Origin: Crotalaria pallida
Lineage: Eukaryota; Streptophyta; Magnoliopsida; Fabales; Fabaceae
DNA length: 64,000 nucleotides
NCBI GenBank assembly: GCA_037953625.1
Contig: CM075655.1
Span: 121,465,001 to 121,529,000, forward strand
Direction: 5' to 3'
The notes under the pieces are model-generated. The model saw nothing but the letters and a program-made list of their open reading frames with translations, was not told the DNA's origin and made no database searches. This document shows positions 23,441-36,026 of this stretch, one piece after another. A program made the translations under genes and the position numbers. How positions within the stretch are numbered: the first letter of the stretch is position 1; each line of letters opens with the position of its first letter.

Positions 23441-24490
23441 GTGAATAAGTTATTTTTCTAATATTTTATTAGCTAATTAAAGTTCTTAGCAAAATGATTA
23501 CAACGACTAATTATTATATTAGTAATTAGTAATAATTAAATTCGTCTAAAACTATGTCTAAATACATGGAGGCATGGAGCTGGAAACAGTTACTCCCTGT
23601 CCATATGGAGATTGTAATGACAGCATATATTACCTATTTTCTGAATGCTGCTATTGCATTGATCGGAAGTGTTTATGAAAAGAGAGTTTGCTATTAGATT
23701 TCATTATCATTTGACTAATCTAAATGCATGGCACAATGATGTCTGGCAGAGTTAGAGCTTAACAGTAATTTTGGTTCTAGAATTAGGTTATTTGAATTGG
23801 GTAATTGAGACTCTGAACCTTTTATAGAAAATGGCAAGGAGGCTTGCGTTACTTATATGCATTGTGGTCAATTTGTTTGTGTAAACGAAAGTTATTACTT
23901 CTACTTAAAGAACTTGATTGTCTTTTTTTAATTATTATTATACTTTAGTTGATAGTTAAAGATTAGTCTTTTCTAAAAGATAAAAATTATTATGGATTTA
24001 ATTTATAATATCATATTTAAAAAATTCAATAATTTATCAATTATGTATACACTTTTTCATATTTGTTTGTAAATAGGTTATTTTCCTCATATGTCTAAAG
24101 TTCTTAGCATAACTAATGATTACATTGACTAATTATTAAATTTGCAATTAATTAAATTCGTACAAAACTATGTCCAAATACATGGAAGCATGGAGCTGGA
24201 AAAGGTTACTTGCTGTCTATATGGAAATTGTAATGACAAAATATCCTATTTTTTGAATGCTGTTGATCCAACGAATGATTGCATATCATCTACATGTGAC
24301 TCGGATGTAAATGAAAGTTCTTACTTCTATCCAAAGAATTTCATTTTTATTTTTATAAAGGTAACTTTAATTGATAGCAAAATTTTTTTAAAAAAAAATA
24401 AAAATCATCATGAATGGAATTTCTAATACTATTTTTAAAAATTAATTATTTATCAATTGTGTTGAACTTAATTAAAAAATTGATTATCTT
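23441..24490. repeat. Diverged tandem duplication of about 0.5 kb
   Basis: The segment around 23470-24060 recurs at about 24090-24490. Shared landmarks in order are 'aaagttcttagca', 'actatgtctaaatacatgga' (second copy 'actatgtccaaatacatgga'), 'gcatggagctggaaa' and 'tgaatgctg'. The copies differ by many substitutions and indels. A 94-codon ORF in the second copy (24142-24426) is not matched by an open frame in the first, which argues against coding. Confidence 0.7.
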
Positions 24491-24606
24491 AATAATAAGA
24501 TAAATGCAAAAGCAAACCTATATATATGATAGATGCAATTTCTTTGGTCCGAAATATACAACGGGTCCATTGTTTTTCAATACATCGCTTTATTACTACA
24601 GTATTA
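24414..24606 (+). repeat. Direct repeat R, copy 1
   Basis: This segment is nearly identical to 26154-26354, from 'atggaatttctaatactat' through 'caacgggtccattg' to 'actacagtatta'. The two copies differ mainly in the length of a TA run. They bracket 1.55 kb of unrelated sequence. Confidence 0.9.
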
Positions 24607-26153
24607 GATAGAAGCCCGTGCCACCCACGGGGCCAATAAATTAAGTCCACAATTTTATTATGATTAATATAGTGTAATTTTTAAAACTTTTTAGAGAATG
24701 GAAATATTTTTGTTGTATCCAATGAAAATATGAAATATAAATAAATGGTAATAATAATAAATTTGTAACTGTTGTTTAATAAATCTCATAACAATGGAAT
24801 TAATAATATGTTATACTGTTGTAAATTTACTGAGTATGATAGCATTAAAAAAAGTAATGGCAAATTTGTAGTTTTACCAAAGTTTTAAAATTTATAAATG
24901 TGTATATTGTAAATAATTGGATTTGCAATTTATAATAAAGTGCAGTAGGGGATGTCATGGTGTTGGAGTAAATAACATATACATCTAATATGAGTCTTTT
25001 TTTTTTTGGTTTGCACCCTGGTATCCGGCTCACTGGGCCGACTAATCCAGTTCGAGGGGGTCCCGGGGTTAAGGTTTTATTCCTCTCCCAACGTTGTTGC
25101 GGGGGATCGAACCGTGGTTCGGCCTACCAAGTGCAGCCCCTGGCACCACTGCACCAACATCTAATATGAGTCTTACAGAACGAAATGCACACCGACAGCA
25201 TAAATTATAAATTAGAAGATTAAGATAGTTGTCTCTAGGTCTTAATACATAAGAAGTGATATTGAAATATGAAAATAGTTGAGTAGTGAGTGTAATTTCT
25301 TCACTGCAAAAGTCTTCATCACCTTTTTTTCCATTTATGTCAAAGTAGAGAAATTTATAATTAGTTGTGTAACCTACATGATGTACATAAATTAGTTTTG
25401 TCTAAATATTCAGTAGGGTAATTATAAATAAATGTGATAAAAATTTTCTTGCGCCCAACTATAGCATTGTTAAAAGTGATGAAAGTTATATCTTAATTTA
25501 CCTTAGTGCATGATGATCCAGTATTGAAACGGGGATAGAGATTCACGGCATGCCTATTTTTTTGAAATCATTATAAAGAATGCCTAGTTAATGTTGACAT
25601 AATACTGATATCAATATTAAAATTTACTTATTAGATAATTATAAAGAATGCATAGTTAATTGGTTGGCAAAATATTATGCACTTTATGATATACATGTAA
25701 ACCAAATCAAATATAGGCACATTCGAAAAGAGAAATGATATTACCAATGCAGTAAATATTTTCTATTTCAGAGTTCCTGACAGCAAGCATGAGGCGTTCT
25801 CCGCCAATTAGATTATGATCCTGACATTATTTGCGCCATCCATATGACAGGTAAGTTTCATTTCGACTCCTATTTGACTTGAGCATCTTGCATTTGTATG
25901 CTTTGTTAGCCTCATCGATGACGTTGTAGTATTGTCTCTTAGTCTGGAATGTCGCGGCTACAAAATGATATGGCAGTGGCTATGCAGTTGTTGCAAACAA
26001 ATTAGATGTGCAATTATAATATATACAAATTTGTAATGTGATTTATGATTACCAGAATGCCTTTTTGACATTGATAAGCAGTGACAGTTTTTTCTGCCTG
26101 AAAGTCAAATTGTGCCGGAGTGGGTGTGAGATTTGCTGGTGGCTGAACATTCG
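24607..26153. mobile_element. 1.55-kb inserted segment, possibly Helitron-like
   Basis: It lies between the two R repeats. Its left end has a GC-rich hairpin, CCCGTG (24615-24620) pairing with CACGGG (24626-24631), resembling the CCCGTGC-type hairpins of plant Helitrons. At 25750-26000 the minus strand holds a short coding-like stretch ending LSYGWRK before a stop, possibly captured gene debris. A SINE at 24999-25156 inserted later. Neither TC...CTRR ends nor an A/T insertion point were confirmed. Confidence 0.35.
24999..25156 (-). mobile_element. tRNA-derived SINE with perfect 18-bp target duplication
   Basis: On the minus strand the element opens 'gttggtgcagtggtgcc' (A-box region), contains the B-box GGTTCGATCCC, and ends in an A tract. 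Identical 18-bp direct repeats beginning ACATCTAATATG flank it (24981-24998 and 25157-25174). The body is far more GC-rich than its surroundings. The intact duplication suggests fairly recent insertion. Confidence 0.9.
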
Positions 26154-26354
26154 ATGGAATTTCTAATACTATTTTGAAAAATTAATTATTTATCAATTGT
26201 GTTGAACTTAATTAAAAAATTGATTATCTTAATAATAAGATAAATGCAAAAGCAAACCTATATATATATATATATGATAGATGCAATTTCTTTGGTCCGA
26301 AATATACAACGGGTCCATTGTTTTTCAATACATCGCTTTATTACTACAGTATTA
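26154..26354 (+). repeat. Direct repeat R, copy 2
   Basis: Near-identical partner of 24414-24606, with a TA run about eight bases longer. It lacks the upstream part of the larger duplicated unit seen at 23441-24490. Confidence 0.9.
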
Positions 26355-27760
26355 TTATTTTTGGCTCCATACTTTCCTTTTAATCGTCTCATAGGTAGGA
26401 TGCTATGGTTTCCAATAGTAGGACTGTAGGGTAGCCCTAGTTTGATGTTGACAGTTTTCAAGCACTCCGTCGAATGCATGTCAAATTAGCGCGCACACAT
26501 TTTAGTTTTACTATTTAGGCCCCCACCTCACCACACATTTTGTAAGATTCACAATTAGCATTTAAAAAACATATGGAAATTAGTTTTTAATTCGTGTTAT
26601 GTACAAGTTATTTTTTTAATAATCTTATAATAAATATTTTTCAAATATGCTGTACATATAATGTATTTTATATGTTGGTGACCAAAATTTTTTTAAAAAA
26701 TAAAATGTGATGAGAATTAGTTTATATAAGTACAAAAATAAACAATATGACAATAAATGTGATAAAATTATTGATGAAATTGACTTAAATTTAATTTTTT
26801 GACTACTTAAAAAAACTAAGCTAGTAAATAAATTGATTTTAGAATATAAATACACAATTTTAGACAAACACAAAACTGTAACTTGAATATAAAAATGAAA
26901 AAGATTTCATGATTTAATATGGCTTATATATTGATAAAGGGATTCACTAAAAAAGTTTAAATGTCAATTTCAATTAAGATATATAGAAACAATATTACTA
27001 ATTACTACTAATTTTTTTTAGGAAGAAATAAATTACTAACATAAAGGAGAGCACAAAAAAAATATGAGAGTGGATGAGAGAACAGAAAAATATCAACTAA
27101 TATTTTTTGAAAAAGATAAATTCTTATAAAAATAGAGAAAAAAAAATCACAATTATTGTACCGAGCGGTCGAAGATTGATGCATCTTGTATTGGGTACAG
27201 TTTTGTTCACTGGTACGGAGGATCTACGTTTCTTTTTTCTTAGGTTGTACTCCCTCGTTTTAAAAAAAGAAAAAATTATTTATTTGTCATAATTAAAAGT
27301 TCAATAGTATAATAATTTTCATTTTTTTATTATTTGACCTTATATATAATGTTTTGATTTAAATAAATAAAGAATAAAAATAAATGATTATTAAAAATAT
27401 AATTAATTTATTAAAAATCAAGATAATTATTACAAATTTTTTAAAAGATGTTTTTTTTTGGGCACGATAGATGAATAATAATGGATGTTGTTTATCAATA
27501 TTATGAAAAACATTAAAAAATATTTAGAAAAATTATGAAAAATAATCTTACCATACATGTGAGAGGGTAAAAGAAGAGGAAGTGCATCAATATGGGTTGA
27601 GGCATAGATAAACTTTTCATTAATTATTTTAACTATAATTTGGGATAAAGAATTTAGTCATTTTTTATCATCATAGTGGGACGGAAAGAGTATTAATTAT
27701 TTTGAATAACGATGAGACATAGATAAAAAGAAGAGGAAGTACGTCAACATGGGTTGAGAT
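26355..27760. other. AT-rich intergenic DNA
   Basis: No gene, RNA or clear transposon was recognised. Short ORFs are low-complexity Lys/Asn/Ile/Tyr strings expected from AT-rich sequence. A partial MITE-like segment may lie at about 27250-27690 ('tactccctcgttttaaaa' to 'agtgggacggaaagagta'). Confidence 0.5.
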
Positions 27761-27764
27761 GAAT

Positions 27765-27950
27765 GGTAAGCGGTTCGATCTCGCTCAAGAAAGGTCTCGA
27801 ATTCAATTTCTTGTGGACGCAAAAAATTGATATTGGGAGACTCATCTGTCGTAGTCAAACACACGACTCGGATCAAATTCGAATGTATTTAAATAATACC
27901 CAAAGAATCGGGTGGGCAATTAAAAAGTTATAAAAAAAAAAAAAAAAAAA
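27765..27950 (+). mobile_element. Possible tRNA-derived SINE
   Basis: It has GGTTCGATCTC and a second 'ggtctcgaattcaa' element near its start and ends in a 23-base A tract at about 27930-27952, followed by a GGA repeat. The order of elements is only loosely SINE-like and no target duplication was found. Confidence 0.4.
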
Positions 27951-28427
27951 AAAGAAGGAGGAGGAGGAGGAGGAGGTACCATGATACGAATGTGAGAGGA
28001 TACAGCACTTGACAAAGAGTATGTGGTGCGATTAACAGATGGTCAGATTGCCCGGAGTAACTGTTATGCACATATACTTTTTTTTTTTTATAAGATGTTA
28101 TGCACATATACTTGTTTGTTGTTTTAAGGACAGAATAATAATCTAATACTCCTTTCATTTTAAAAATAGTGTTTTTTAAGTTTTCCTTTCTTATTTTATA
28201 TACATCTTTTTTTATAAATTTAATACGTAATTATTACTTCGTTTTTCAATTATATTTTTATTTAATCATCACAATCTCTTTCTTATCTTAAATATTTTTT
28301 TTTCTCCTTAATAATAATTTCGTAAGAATACTATAATTAAAATATTTTAAATTTTATATATCATTTAACTATTTCTTAAAATTAATGTATAATCTTAAAA
28401 TACATTACTTAATTACTTAGTTAAGGT

Positions 28428-28626
28428 CAACAACCATTGGCTCAGTTAATAAGAGTTGAATTTACCATTGTAAGAAATCTCGAGTTTGAATCTTATCGAT
28501 ACGAGAACGATATTGATGACTAATTCGTAAGTACTTCTGCAAACATTCTTTGAATCTAAAGGTCTGTCCTGATTTTGATAAAGCCCCGAAACCCAATCAT
28601 CTAAATTTTTATGTAAAAAAAAATAC
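28428..28626 (+). mobile_element. tRNA-derived SINE, A-tailed
   Basis: The opening TGGCTCAGTTAATAAGAG fits a tRNA A-box and D-arm. GAGTTTGAATCTT about 40 bases later fits a B-box. The element ends 'atgtaaaaaaaaa'. I could not settle the flanking duplication. Confidence 0.6.
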
Positions 28627-29379
28627 ACTGCTTATAAAATAGAAATAGTTGTGAAAGAATATTATTTCACATACTTTTATAGGCACAATTATCATACTAG
28701 TTGTGCTTATTAGAGTGTACGTACGCTCGCGAGAATCACATTAACAAAACGAATATTATCCGTTGGAATAATATTTAAACGTGATCATAGTTTGCTTCTA
28801 ATGACTTTAGCGAAATTATTTTAGGGGTATTATTCCATCATTTCATAAATAAAATGCTTATTTCATTCCCCGACACAATGTTACAATTCGAAAGTATTTC
28901 TCTCCCTAGCTAGTGGGAAACAACGCACCTCTTGTTTAACTGAATATAATGTTGGTTGGTTGATTATGAGCTAATAAGTATTAATCGATATCTTTATCAG
29001 CTTAATCTTACTACCACAAGTCGCTAGACAGGCTATAAGAATTTTCTTCTATATTTTGTACCTAGTTTCATTCACGTCCATAAATGTCAATTTCGTTAAA
29101 ATTACATGGCCTGATTAATGAATTTAATTCTAATATTTTGAATTTCTTTAATTTACTTCATGTCCACCATAAACGTCAATTTCTCTAGGTGCCTCGGTTT
29201 TATTTTTTAAGTGCAAAATTATTCTAGTTTTGTTTGGCGATAAGGTTAATAAATACTCTACAAATTTCGACGAACTAGTTTATCTTATTATAAACTATAG
29301 TTTGTGAGGCATTAAGATAAGCAAAGTTTCTCTAGAGCATTTTCTATATTGTGAGAATTCGATGATAATTGAGAATAAT

Positions 29380-29545
29380 TAATGATACACAAACTTCCAA
29401 AATCAATTTATAAATTAATCGATACTACAATAGAGGAATATGTGTCACTTATTAATAGTAAGCGAGTGACATCTTTGAGATGTCGATTAGTTTGTAGGCT
29501 GATTTTATAGGTTTATAAATTAATTTTGATCGATGAGAAAATAAT
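29380..29545. mobile_element. Diverged foldback element
   Basis: Mirrored arms 'aatttataaattaatcgat' and 'ggtttataaattaatttt' surround 'gtgtcactta...aagcgagtgacat'. It shares 'tttgtaggctgattttatag' with the element at 18940-19108 ('tttgtaggctcattttatag'). Confidence 0.45.
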
Positions 29546-29998
29546 AGGATGATAGTGTATTATCTTTCCTCTTACCTTTATCTAAGAACACCACCGCCAC
29601 AATACAACCACATCATAGCTGATGCCACAATATCATACCATCATTGTATAAAATACACGCAAAAAGCTAAGGGAAGGTTCGAGTCTTGAATTGCCCTCCC
29701 TTGCATTCGTCCTTGTTAATGTGCAAAGATGGATGGTACATACAGTTGACGACGAGCTGAGGGAGGAAGAAGATAAGGATAAAAATGTACGGAGCATTAT
29801 TAATAAATTTAAAAAATTGATTAAATGTACGAAAGTGGTGGTGTATGCATAATGCGAGGCTGATTCATTATATTCGTCAAACCAAGAAATACTGTAGTTA
29901 CTCATTCCAATTTTAAAATATAAAATACAGTACTACTCCCTTCATTCTATTATAAGTTGGTAGTATTGATTTAGAAATTGCATATTAATTAAAAAATA

Positions 29999-30772
29999 GG
30001 CTTAAATACTGTTTTGGTCCTTTATCTTATATCTAGGTTTCAAATTGGTCCTTTAACTATTAAAAGAGTCAATTTAGTCCTCTATTTTTATGAAGTTTGT
30101 CAATGTTGCTCTTCCGTCATAACACCGTTAGAATTAATCGGAATATTTCAGATTCTCACCGGAGATTCCTTCAAATAGTGCATGCGTTGGCGACGGATTT
30201 GCAACGGATTTTGCTACGGATTAGCGACTGATTTTTTTAAAATATAAAAAAATATTCGAAAAATAAAAAAAATTCATAATAAAAAAACTGTAAAATATTT
30301 TTTAAAAAATTCAGCAATTTATTTTTTAATATTTTAAATATTTTTTTAAAAAAAAATTCGGAAAAATTTTAAATAATTAGTAAAATAATTTTTTTAGTTG
30401 AATTTTTACAGTTTTTTTTTAAAAAAATTTACAAATAGTCTACCATTTTCTGGGATGCAACTCTTAAATTTTAGAATTTTTAAAAAATATTTTATAGATT
30501 TTTATAAAAAAAACTATGAATTTTTATTATTTTTTGAATTTTTTTATTATTTTTTAAAAAATCCATCGCAAAATCCGTCGCCAACGCATGCACTGTTTGA
30601 AGGAATCTCCGGTAAGAATCTGGAATATTCCGATTAATTCTAACGATGTTATGACGGAAGGACAACATTGACAAACTTCATAAAAATAGAGGACTAAATT
30701 GACTCTTTTAATAGTTAGAGGACCAAATCGAAACCTAGATATAAGATAAAGGACCAAAACAGTATTTAAGCC
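29999..30772. mobile_element. Mutator-like foldback element, 774 bp
   Basis: Two long inverted arms (about 29999-30235 and 30545-30772) start GGCTTAAATACTG and end CAGTATTTAAGCC. They mirror each other closely, including 'cgttggcgacggattt' and 'ccgttagaattaatcggaat'. The centre is extremely A/T-rich. A perfect 9-bp duplication TAAAAAATA flanks it (29990-29998 and 30773-30781), as expected for Mutator superfamily elements. ORFs inside read the arms on opposite strands and are artefacts of the palindrome; no transposase is present. Confidence 0.9.
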
Positions 30773-30781
30773 TAAAAAATA

Positions 30782-32030
30782 ATAAATGATGTAAGAATTT
30801 GCTATATTTTGACTAAATTTTCCCTATTTTATAATAGGAAAGGGAATAATAATAATAAATGTATGAAGATTATATATTAAAGAGAAATGTGGAAATGGGT
30901 GATGAAAAAAAATGTAATAAATAAGGGTATACTTGAGAAAATAAGTATAAATGAGTATTGTGTTTTTAAAAATATATAACTTATTATGAGACAAAGTAAA
31001 ATTGCTAAATGAACATAACTCATGAGACGGATAGAGTAAATATTTTAAGTTACGAGGCACAAATTAAGGTCTATAATTAAAATATTTATTTGCGTACTTT
31101 TTCTATTTTTCCATTTATTATTTTTTATATAATTAATTATTTACTCATTATTTTTTAATAATGTAAAAGCTTTTATTAATTATTGAATTTTTATTATAGT
31201 CTCTTATCCTCAGTCTTAATGCTTTGTTTGGTTGTACGAAAGAAAATGATAAGAGAGAAATATGGGAGAGAAAAGTACGGAAGAGAGATTGTATGGAGAA
31301 AATGAGTAGATTTTGTAGTTGTTTGGTATGAGAGAAAATTTGAAGAAATGGAGAAGAGAGAAAAGTTGAGTTTTCTTTCCTCTTGTTTGGTTTGAGAGAA
31401 AAGTGGGAAGAGAGAAAACAATAAATTTGTCAAAAGACAACTACATCCTTATTTTACAAAAAAGAAATAAATATTTTTTTTATTTTTTACATGTATGTAT
31501 ATTTAACATAACCAAAAAAATTTTCTTTGCTTTGATTATTTATTACATAATAAATTTTTTGTCCAAAATATTTAAAAAACACTTTTTTTATTAAAATAAA
31601 AATGTTTTATTTTTTCAATTAAAAAAAAGGCCAAACAAAGTGAATAAGTGAATGACAGGTGAGTAATTTTATATGTCAATTTTAATTTTCTCCCCATTTT
31701 CTCCGTTGATGGGGAGAGAATTTTTTTTTCTAATGGGACACATCACATTTTCTCTCCCCTTCATTTTATTCCCTGAACCCAATGGAAAGCCCCCAAAATC
31801 CCCTCCCTCAAAATCATCCAAAACAAAAAAAGGGGTAAATGTTGAGGTTAAGAAAATACTTTTATTAATTTTTCTATAATCTTTTGGGACGGATGGAATA
31901 CTTCAATTAAAATGCCAAGGTACTGAGAATGCTGTTATGGTTTACTGTAGTTCTTTGGAAGACCAAATCAAGGTTGTAGTATTTAATTGGCAATTATTGG
32001 TTGATTAATTGATTTCCCACTAAAACCTTG
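30782..32030. other. AT-rich intergenic DNA with a GAGA-rich repeat
   Basis: About 31215-31430 holds purine-rich 'gagagaaa' units and two 'tgtttggt' motifs that look like a worn foldback or MITE fragment. ORFs on its minus strand are low-complexity Ser/Phe strings. No gene was recognised. Confidence 0.45.
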
Positions 32031-33480
32031 CCGGGAGGAATGTGCAAGTTAATCAATTGTGCCCTCCTCACTGTATAGAGCATGTGGAGATCGAAGTTCG
32101 AAGGTTGAAAGTATGGCATCCTTGTCCCTCATAATGTATGGTATGTTTGAATACTTGTTGAATTATTTTTTTTATTGTGAATTGGTTTTGAGATGAAATT
32201 TTAACGTAGGCTCGGAGCTCAAGCTTTCAACTTCTTTTCGGTAGTCTTGTATCAAGAGTTGTTCTTTCGTTATGGGTCAAAAATTATCTTTGCCTGAAGT
32301 TCCACATCGTCTGCTTCGTAATATGTGATATGATTTAAATACATACTAAACTACTACTTTTCTAATTGCTAATTGGTTTTAAGATGAAATTATTATCAAG
32401 TCATTAATGAGATTCATCCTACATTAATTCCTAATGTTCGAGCTCGGAAGGTCCGAGACTTTGACTGCTAAGGTGGAGGGTTTGACTGGTTGACTGGATC
32501 CACTTGGAGGATGATTGCATAACCGGGGTGTAGCCGGCCTTGACTCATACCCAGATTGGATTCCTACGCGTTCTCCAATGCTCAAGTTAGTGGAGTATAA
32601 ATATCAAGAGATGCGGAGGAATTTGTAAAACAATTCCCTTCTACTATTCATGAAAAGGGTATTTACAAGTGAACTTGGCTTGGGCCATTTATGCTAGTCA
32701 TATCAAGGATCGAGGGATGCAGGTTCATGTCGGGCGGCGGAAATGCGACATGACTGGTTGATGGAAAAGTGACGTTATGATAATGATTGATTAAACCAAG
32801 GTGTGGTAGGACAATCTGAGGTAGGGCGGACAAATCGTGCTAATAACTTTTTGATCGGTCTCCTCGCTAGTGAGTGGGTTGGGCCCATCGTGTAAGGTTT
32901 CTAACCGACCTCTAATCCAGTGCATGGTGATACGCCCAAGGAATTGGATGTATGTTTCCAATACTCTTTCCCTTAAATCTTTATGAATTCTTATGATATT
33001 TAAAGTTTATTTACTAATAGCATAACATATCATTAAAAACTTTAAGGTTCCAAATCTCAAAGGTCATTCTTAGCCTTTTCCTTCTCTTGGAAGGCTTGGT
33101 GCATGCTCCCTTTTGAATGGATCCTTGGTCCTTGGGGAGGACACTATCACATGGGATCGGACGGTCGTGTCTTAGGTTTGGGACGGGTCCCTCTCAGTTA
33201 TATTGGTGAAATTGGTCGTGATCTGATGTAGCAACCGGTCTTTATTCCAATAGGTGGGACCGGTCGCGTCACAATTGGAGGGTATTAATTAGTATAGTCG
33301 TCCAAGCCGTTCTCACGACAAATGGTCTCCTCAACCTTATTGAATCGGGCTGGTCTCGTTTGGTTCAGACCGGTCGCCACATGCATGGTTTTGAGAAGGT
33401 GGGACCTCGCGAGGGACCATCTCATACCACCTAACATAAATACCATTTAGCCTTTTATCTTGGTTGTTACATTATGTATC
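32031..33480. mobile_element. GC-richer non-coding block, probable retroelement remnant
   Basis: Base composition rises sharply relative to both sides, with many 'ggtcg', 'gaccggtc' and 'gggac' motifs and no ORF. A tRNA-like 'agttcgaaggttga' is near 32096. This texture is common in LTR-retrotransposon LTRs and spacers, but I found no paired LTRs, primer-binding site or domain. Confidence 0.4.
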
Positions 33481-33871
33481 CATTTGTTAATGGTAGTTTT
33501 GTTATTTTGGAAAAAAAAAAAAAGCAAATTCATTTTATTTATATAAAGCCTACTCATCAAGCATCAAATTGAAGTGGTTGCTAAACCCACCTTCAAAAAA
33601 GGATTGCATAGAAACTAGCCAACCACCGCTATTTTGCTCAAGACCAGGAAAATAAACGAAATACATCCAAAGCTGTCGTCCAAAACCAAAAAGAGAACAC
33701 AGTTGCAACAAAACAGCTACAAAGCATATTAGATCTATCTTATATTAGTTATCAACTACTAAGTGGTCTAGAATTTGATTCTTACCACTTCTATTCTTCA
33801 AAGTAAAAGTTATATTTCAGCATGTCATAAAGACAAACCACTTGAGTATTATTTGTATAAGTTAATGTATT

Positions 33872-33873
<2 letters not shown>

Positions 33874-33914
<41 letters not shown>
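33874..33914. repeat. (AT)n microsatellite
   Basis: About twenty uninterrupted AT units, a likely polymorphic site. Confidence 0.95.
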
Positions 33915-33915
<1 letters not shown>

Positions 33916-33921
<6 letters not shown>

Positions 33922-36020
33922 AGTCATTCATATAGTAATAATTTAAATTTATGAAGAAGTTTGGTTAATCACACTAGCGATAGATCTCGATTATATTATA
34001 TTCATATTTCTTTATGAGGAACTCATCTATGTCCTAATCAGAAACCATTTAAGCACAAGATGTCAAAATTACAAAGTAAAGGAAACTTGTTTCAAGGAAT
34101 ACAACTGTTAAGCACAACCTAACACACTCCAATATCCACCTTTTAATTTGTTATGTTGCAGATGGAAAATAATATGTATAGATAGATAATGAGAGAGAGA
34201 GATGACAAAAGCAAGATGACCATTCATCACACAATATGTGAAGAAGGTGAAATGCGATGCATGGATGGAGGGTAGTAGTGACAATTGCTTAATGTAATGT
34301 AGCTGTAAACAAGTCAATTTTAAAGACTCTCGTGCCAATAAATTTAACAGCATCTGCTTTTTTTTTTAAAAAAAAAAATTAAGACGTAATACGATTGCAA
34401 TATGGACGGTTGGATTTGGAAGTTAGCAAGCTAGTAGGTAGGACCTCAAATCATCTAAACGTGAAATTTGACTTTTATGAATAATAATTAATTATCGATA
34501 TTCATTATATTCGAATGTGAAATGCTGTTGCTTGTATTGAGCCTATCTAACTTACTTATCAAACAGCAACACCATAAAGCTTTTTGGATTTTCTTACGCA
34601 CTAGCACTACTAAAACAAGCATCATTTATACTAGACATACAATTATATAAAATCTACGGCTTTTCAACTTTTTTAATTTTCCCCCTTGAAACCACACGCA
34701 TCATTTATACTAGACAATTATATTCAAATCCGGCCGATAGAATTTTTCACGCAAGAAATTGAATTTTTTTTTACAAAATATTTAATGTAAATGCATATCC
34801 AAAATTTTAACTCGAAATCATTAATTAAGCAATTACGGATTCGGTGGTATCCATACCTGCTTTTCAAGTTGTTCTTTTCCTCTTCTCTAATACTCTATTA
34901 TATATAATACAATAATATATTTTACTCATTATAAGTCATAAGAAGTCACTAGTCAGATCCCACCCACTATTATTAGTCATAAACATCAACGTCGTGACCA
35001 AACTTTTTTGAGGATATATACATTATATTTCAAGAGGCCAGGATATGATGGGTGAGGCAGACAGTGACCGGTGTCTTGCTCATGCTATTGGCACACTTGT
35101 GCGTGCATGGTCTCTCTCGGGGGTATGTATGCTAGCCGGACAGGAAGTCAATAGTTTACTGTTCATGTTTCAAACTTTCAATCTTTGAATTCACTTATCA
35201 CTCTCTTTTTGTTTCTCATATATATATATTTGCAGCTGCCATAATAAGCTAAGCTAATTTATTTGTCTCCGCGGTACTTATCAAGTTATCATAAAGCGTT
35301 TAGAGTCATTGTTGGTTTGTTATCTTTGGTAAACTATGGTATCATTGGCAGCCTTAAGCTTATTATTAAGGCAAATTAATGATAATCGTGTAAAGATCAT
35401 GGCTTTGGTTAAAGGGGAAGTGTGAGAGTAGTAGACATGGACGATTACTGGAGAGAGGGCCAAATTAGCAGGGAGGAGTGGAAAATGGAAATATTAAAAT
35501 ATATGAATTTTTTAATAATTTTTTTGTAAAAAAAAATATTATTTTTTAGTGAAAAAAAATACTACACTATGAGATTTTTCTTAATTAATAGGAGACACTT
35601 TCGAAACATTCAAGTCCATGAAAAAAAAGCTAATAGTATTGAAATTTTAAATCTTTGATATATTATTTTAAAATTACACCTATACTAATTATTAGGAATT
35701 GTGACAAGTTAATTATCTTTCTCCGTCTAATAAGGATAATTTTAGAAAAAAATAATAATTAATATTGTTGACCACGATAAAATTTAAAAAAAAAGACTTA
35801 ATTAACTTAAGAACCAAAAGGAATTGATAAATATGACTAACTATACAAAAACGTTTTTATGCTCTCTCCTGTTGAATCCATCGTCACTCTGACTAGGATA
35901 TTTTGAACCCACTAGCATGAACTATTCTTCAATATAATACATATAGCCAGCTATAGAATGAGAAAATGTTGTGAATGAGGGAAATGTGCAAGAAATGAAG
36001 AGGACCTTTTTTTTAATATT
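33916..36020. other. AT-rich intergenic DNA
   Basis: No coding ORF, tRNA or clear transposon ends were recognised. A duplicated short phrase ('gcatcatttatactagaca') occurs at about 34619 and 34699, too short to classify. Confidence 0.5.
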
Positions 36021-36026
36021 TAATTT

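Noticed and set aside
24414..26354. LTR retrotransposon with ~195-bp LTRs
   Set aside because: The repeats do not begin TG and end CA, there is no 5-bp flanking duplication, and the interior has no primer-binding site or domains that I can see.
27958..27977. GGA repeat as the remnant of a coding poly-glutamate or poly-serine tract
   Set aside because: It directly follows a poly-A tail and has no open frame beyond the run; it is simple sequence.
30398..30757. ORFs on both strands with shared peptides
   Set aside because: They arise from the palindromic arm of the Mutator-like element, so the same DNA reads twice.
31194..31440. Ser/Phe-rich minus ORFs
   Set aside because: They are shadows of a 'gagagaaa' purine-rich repeat on the other strand.
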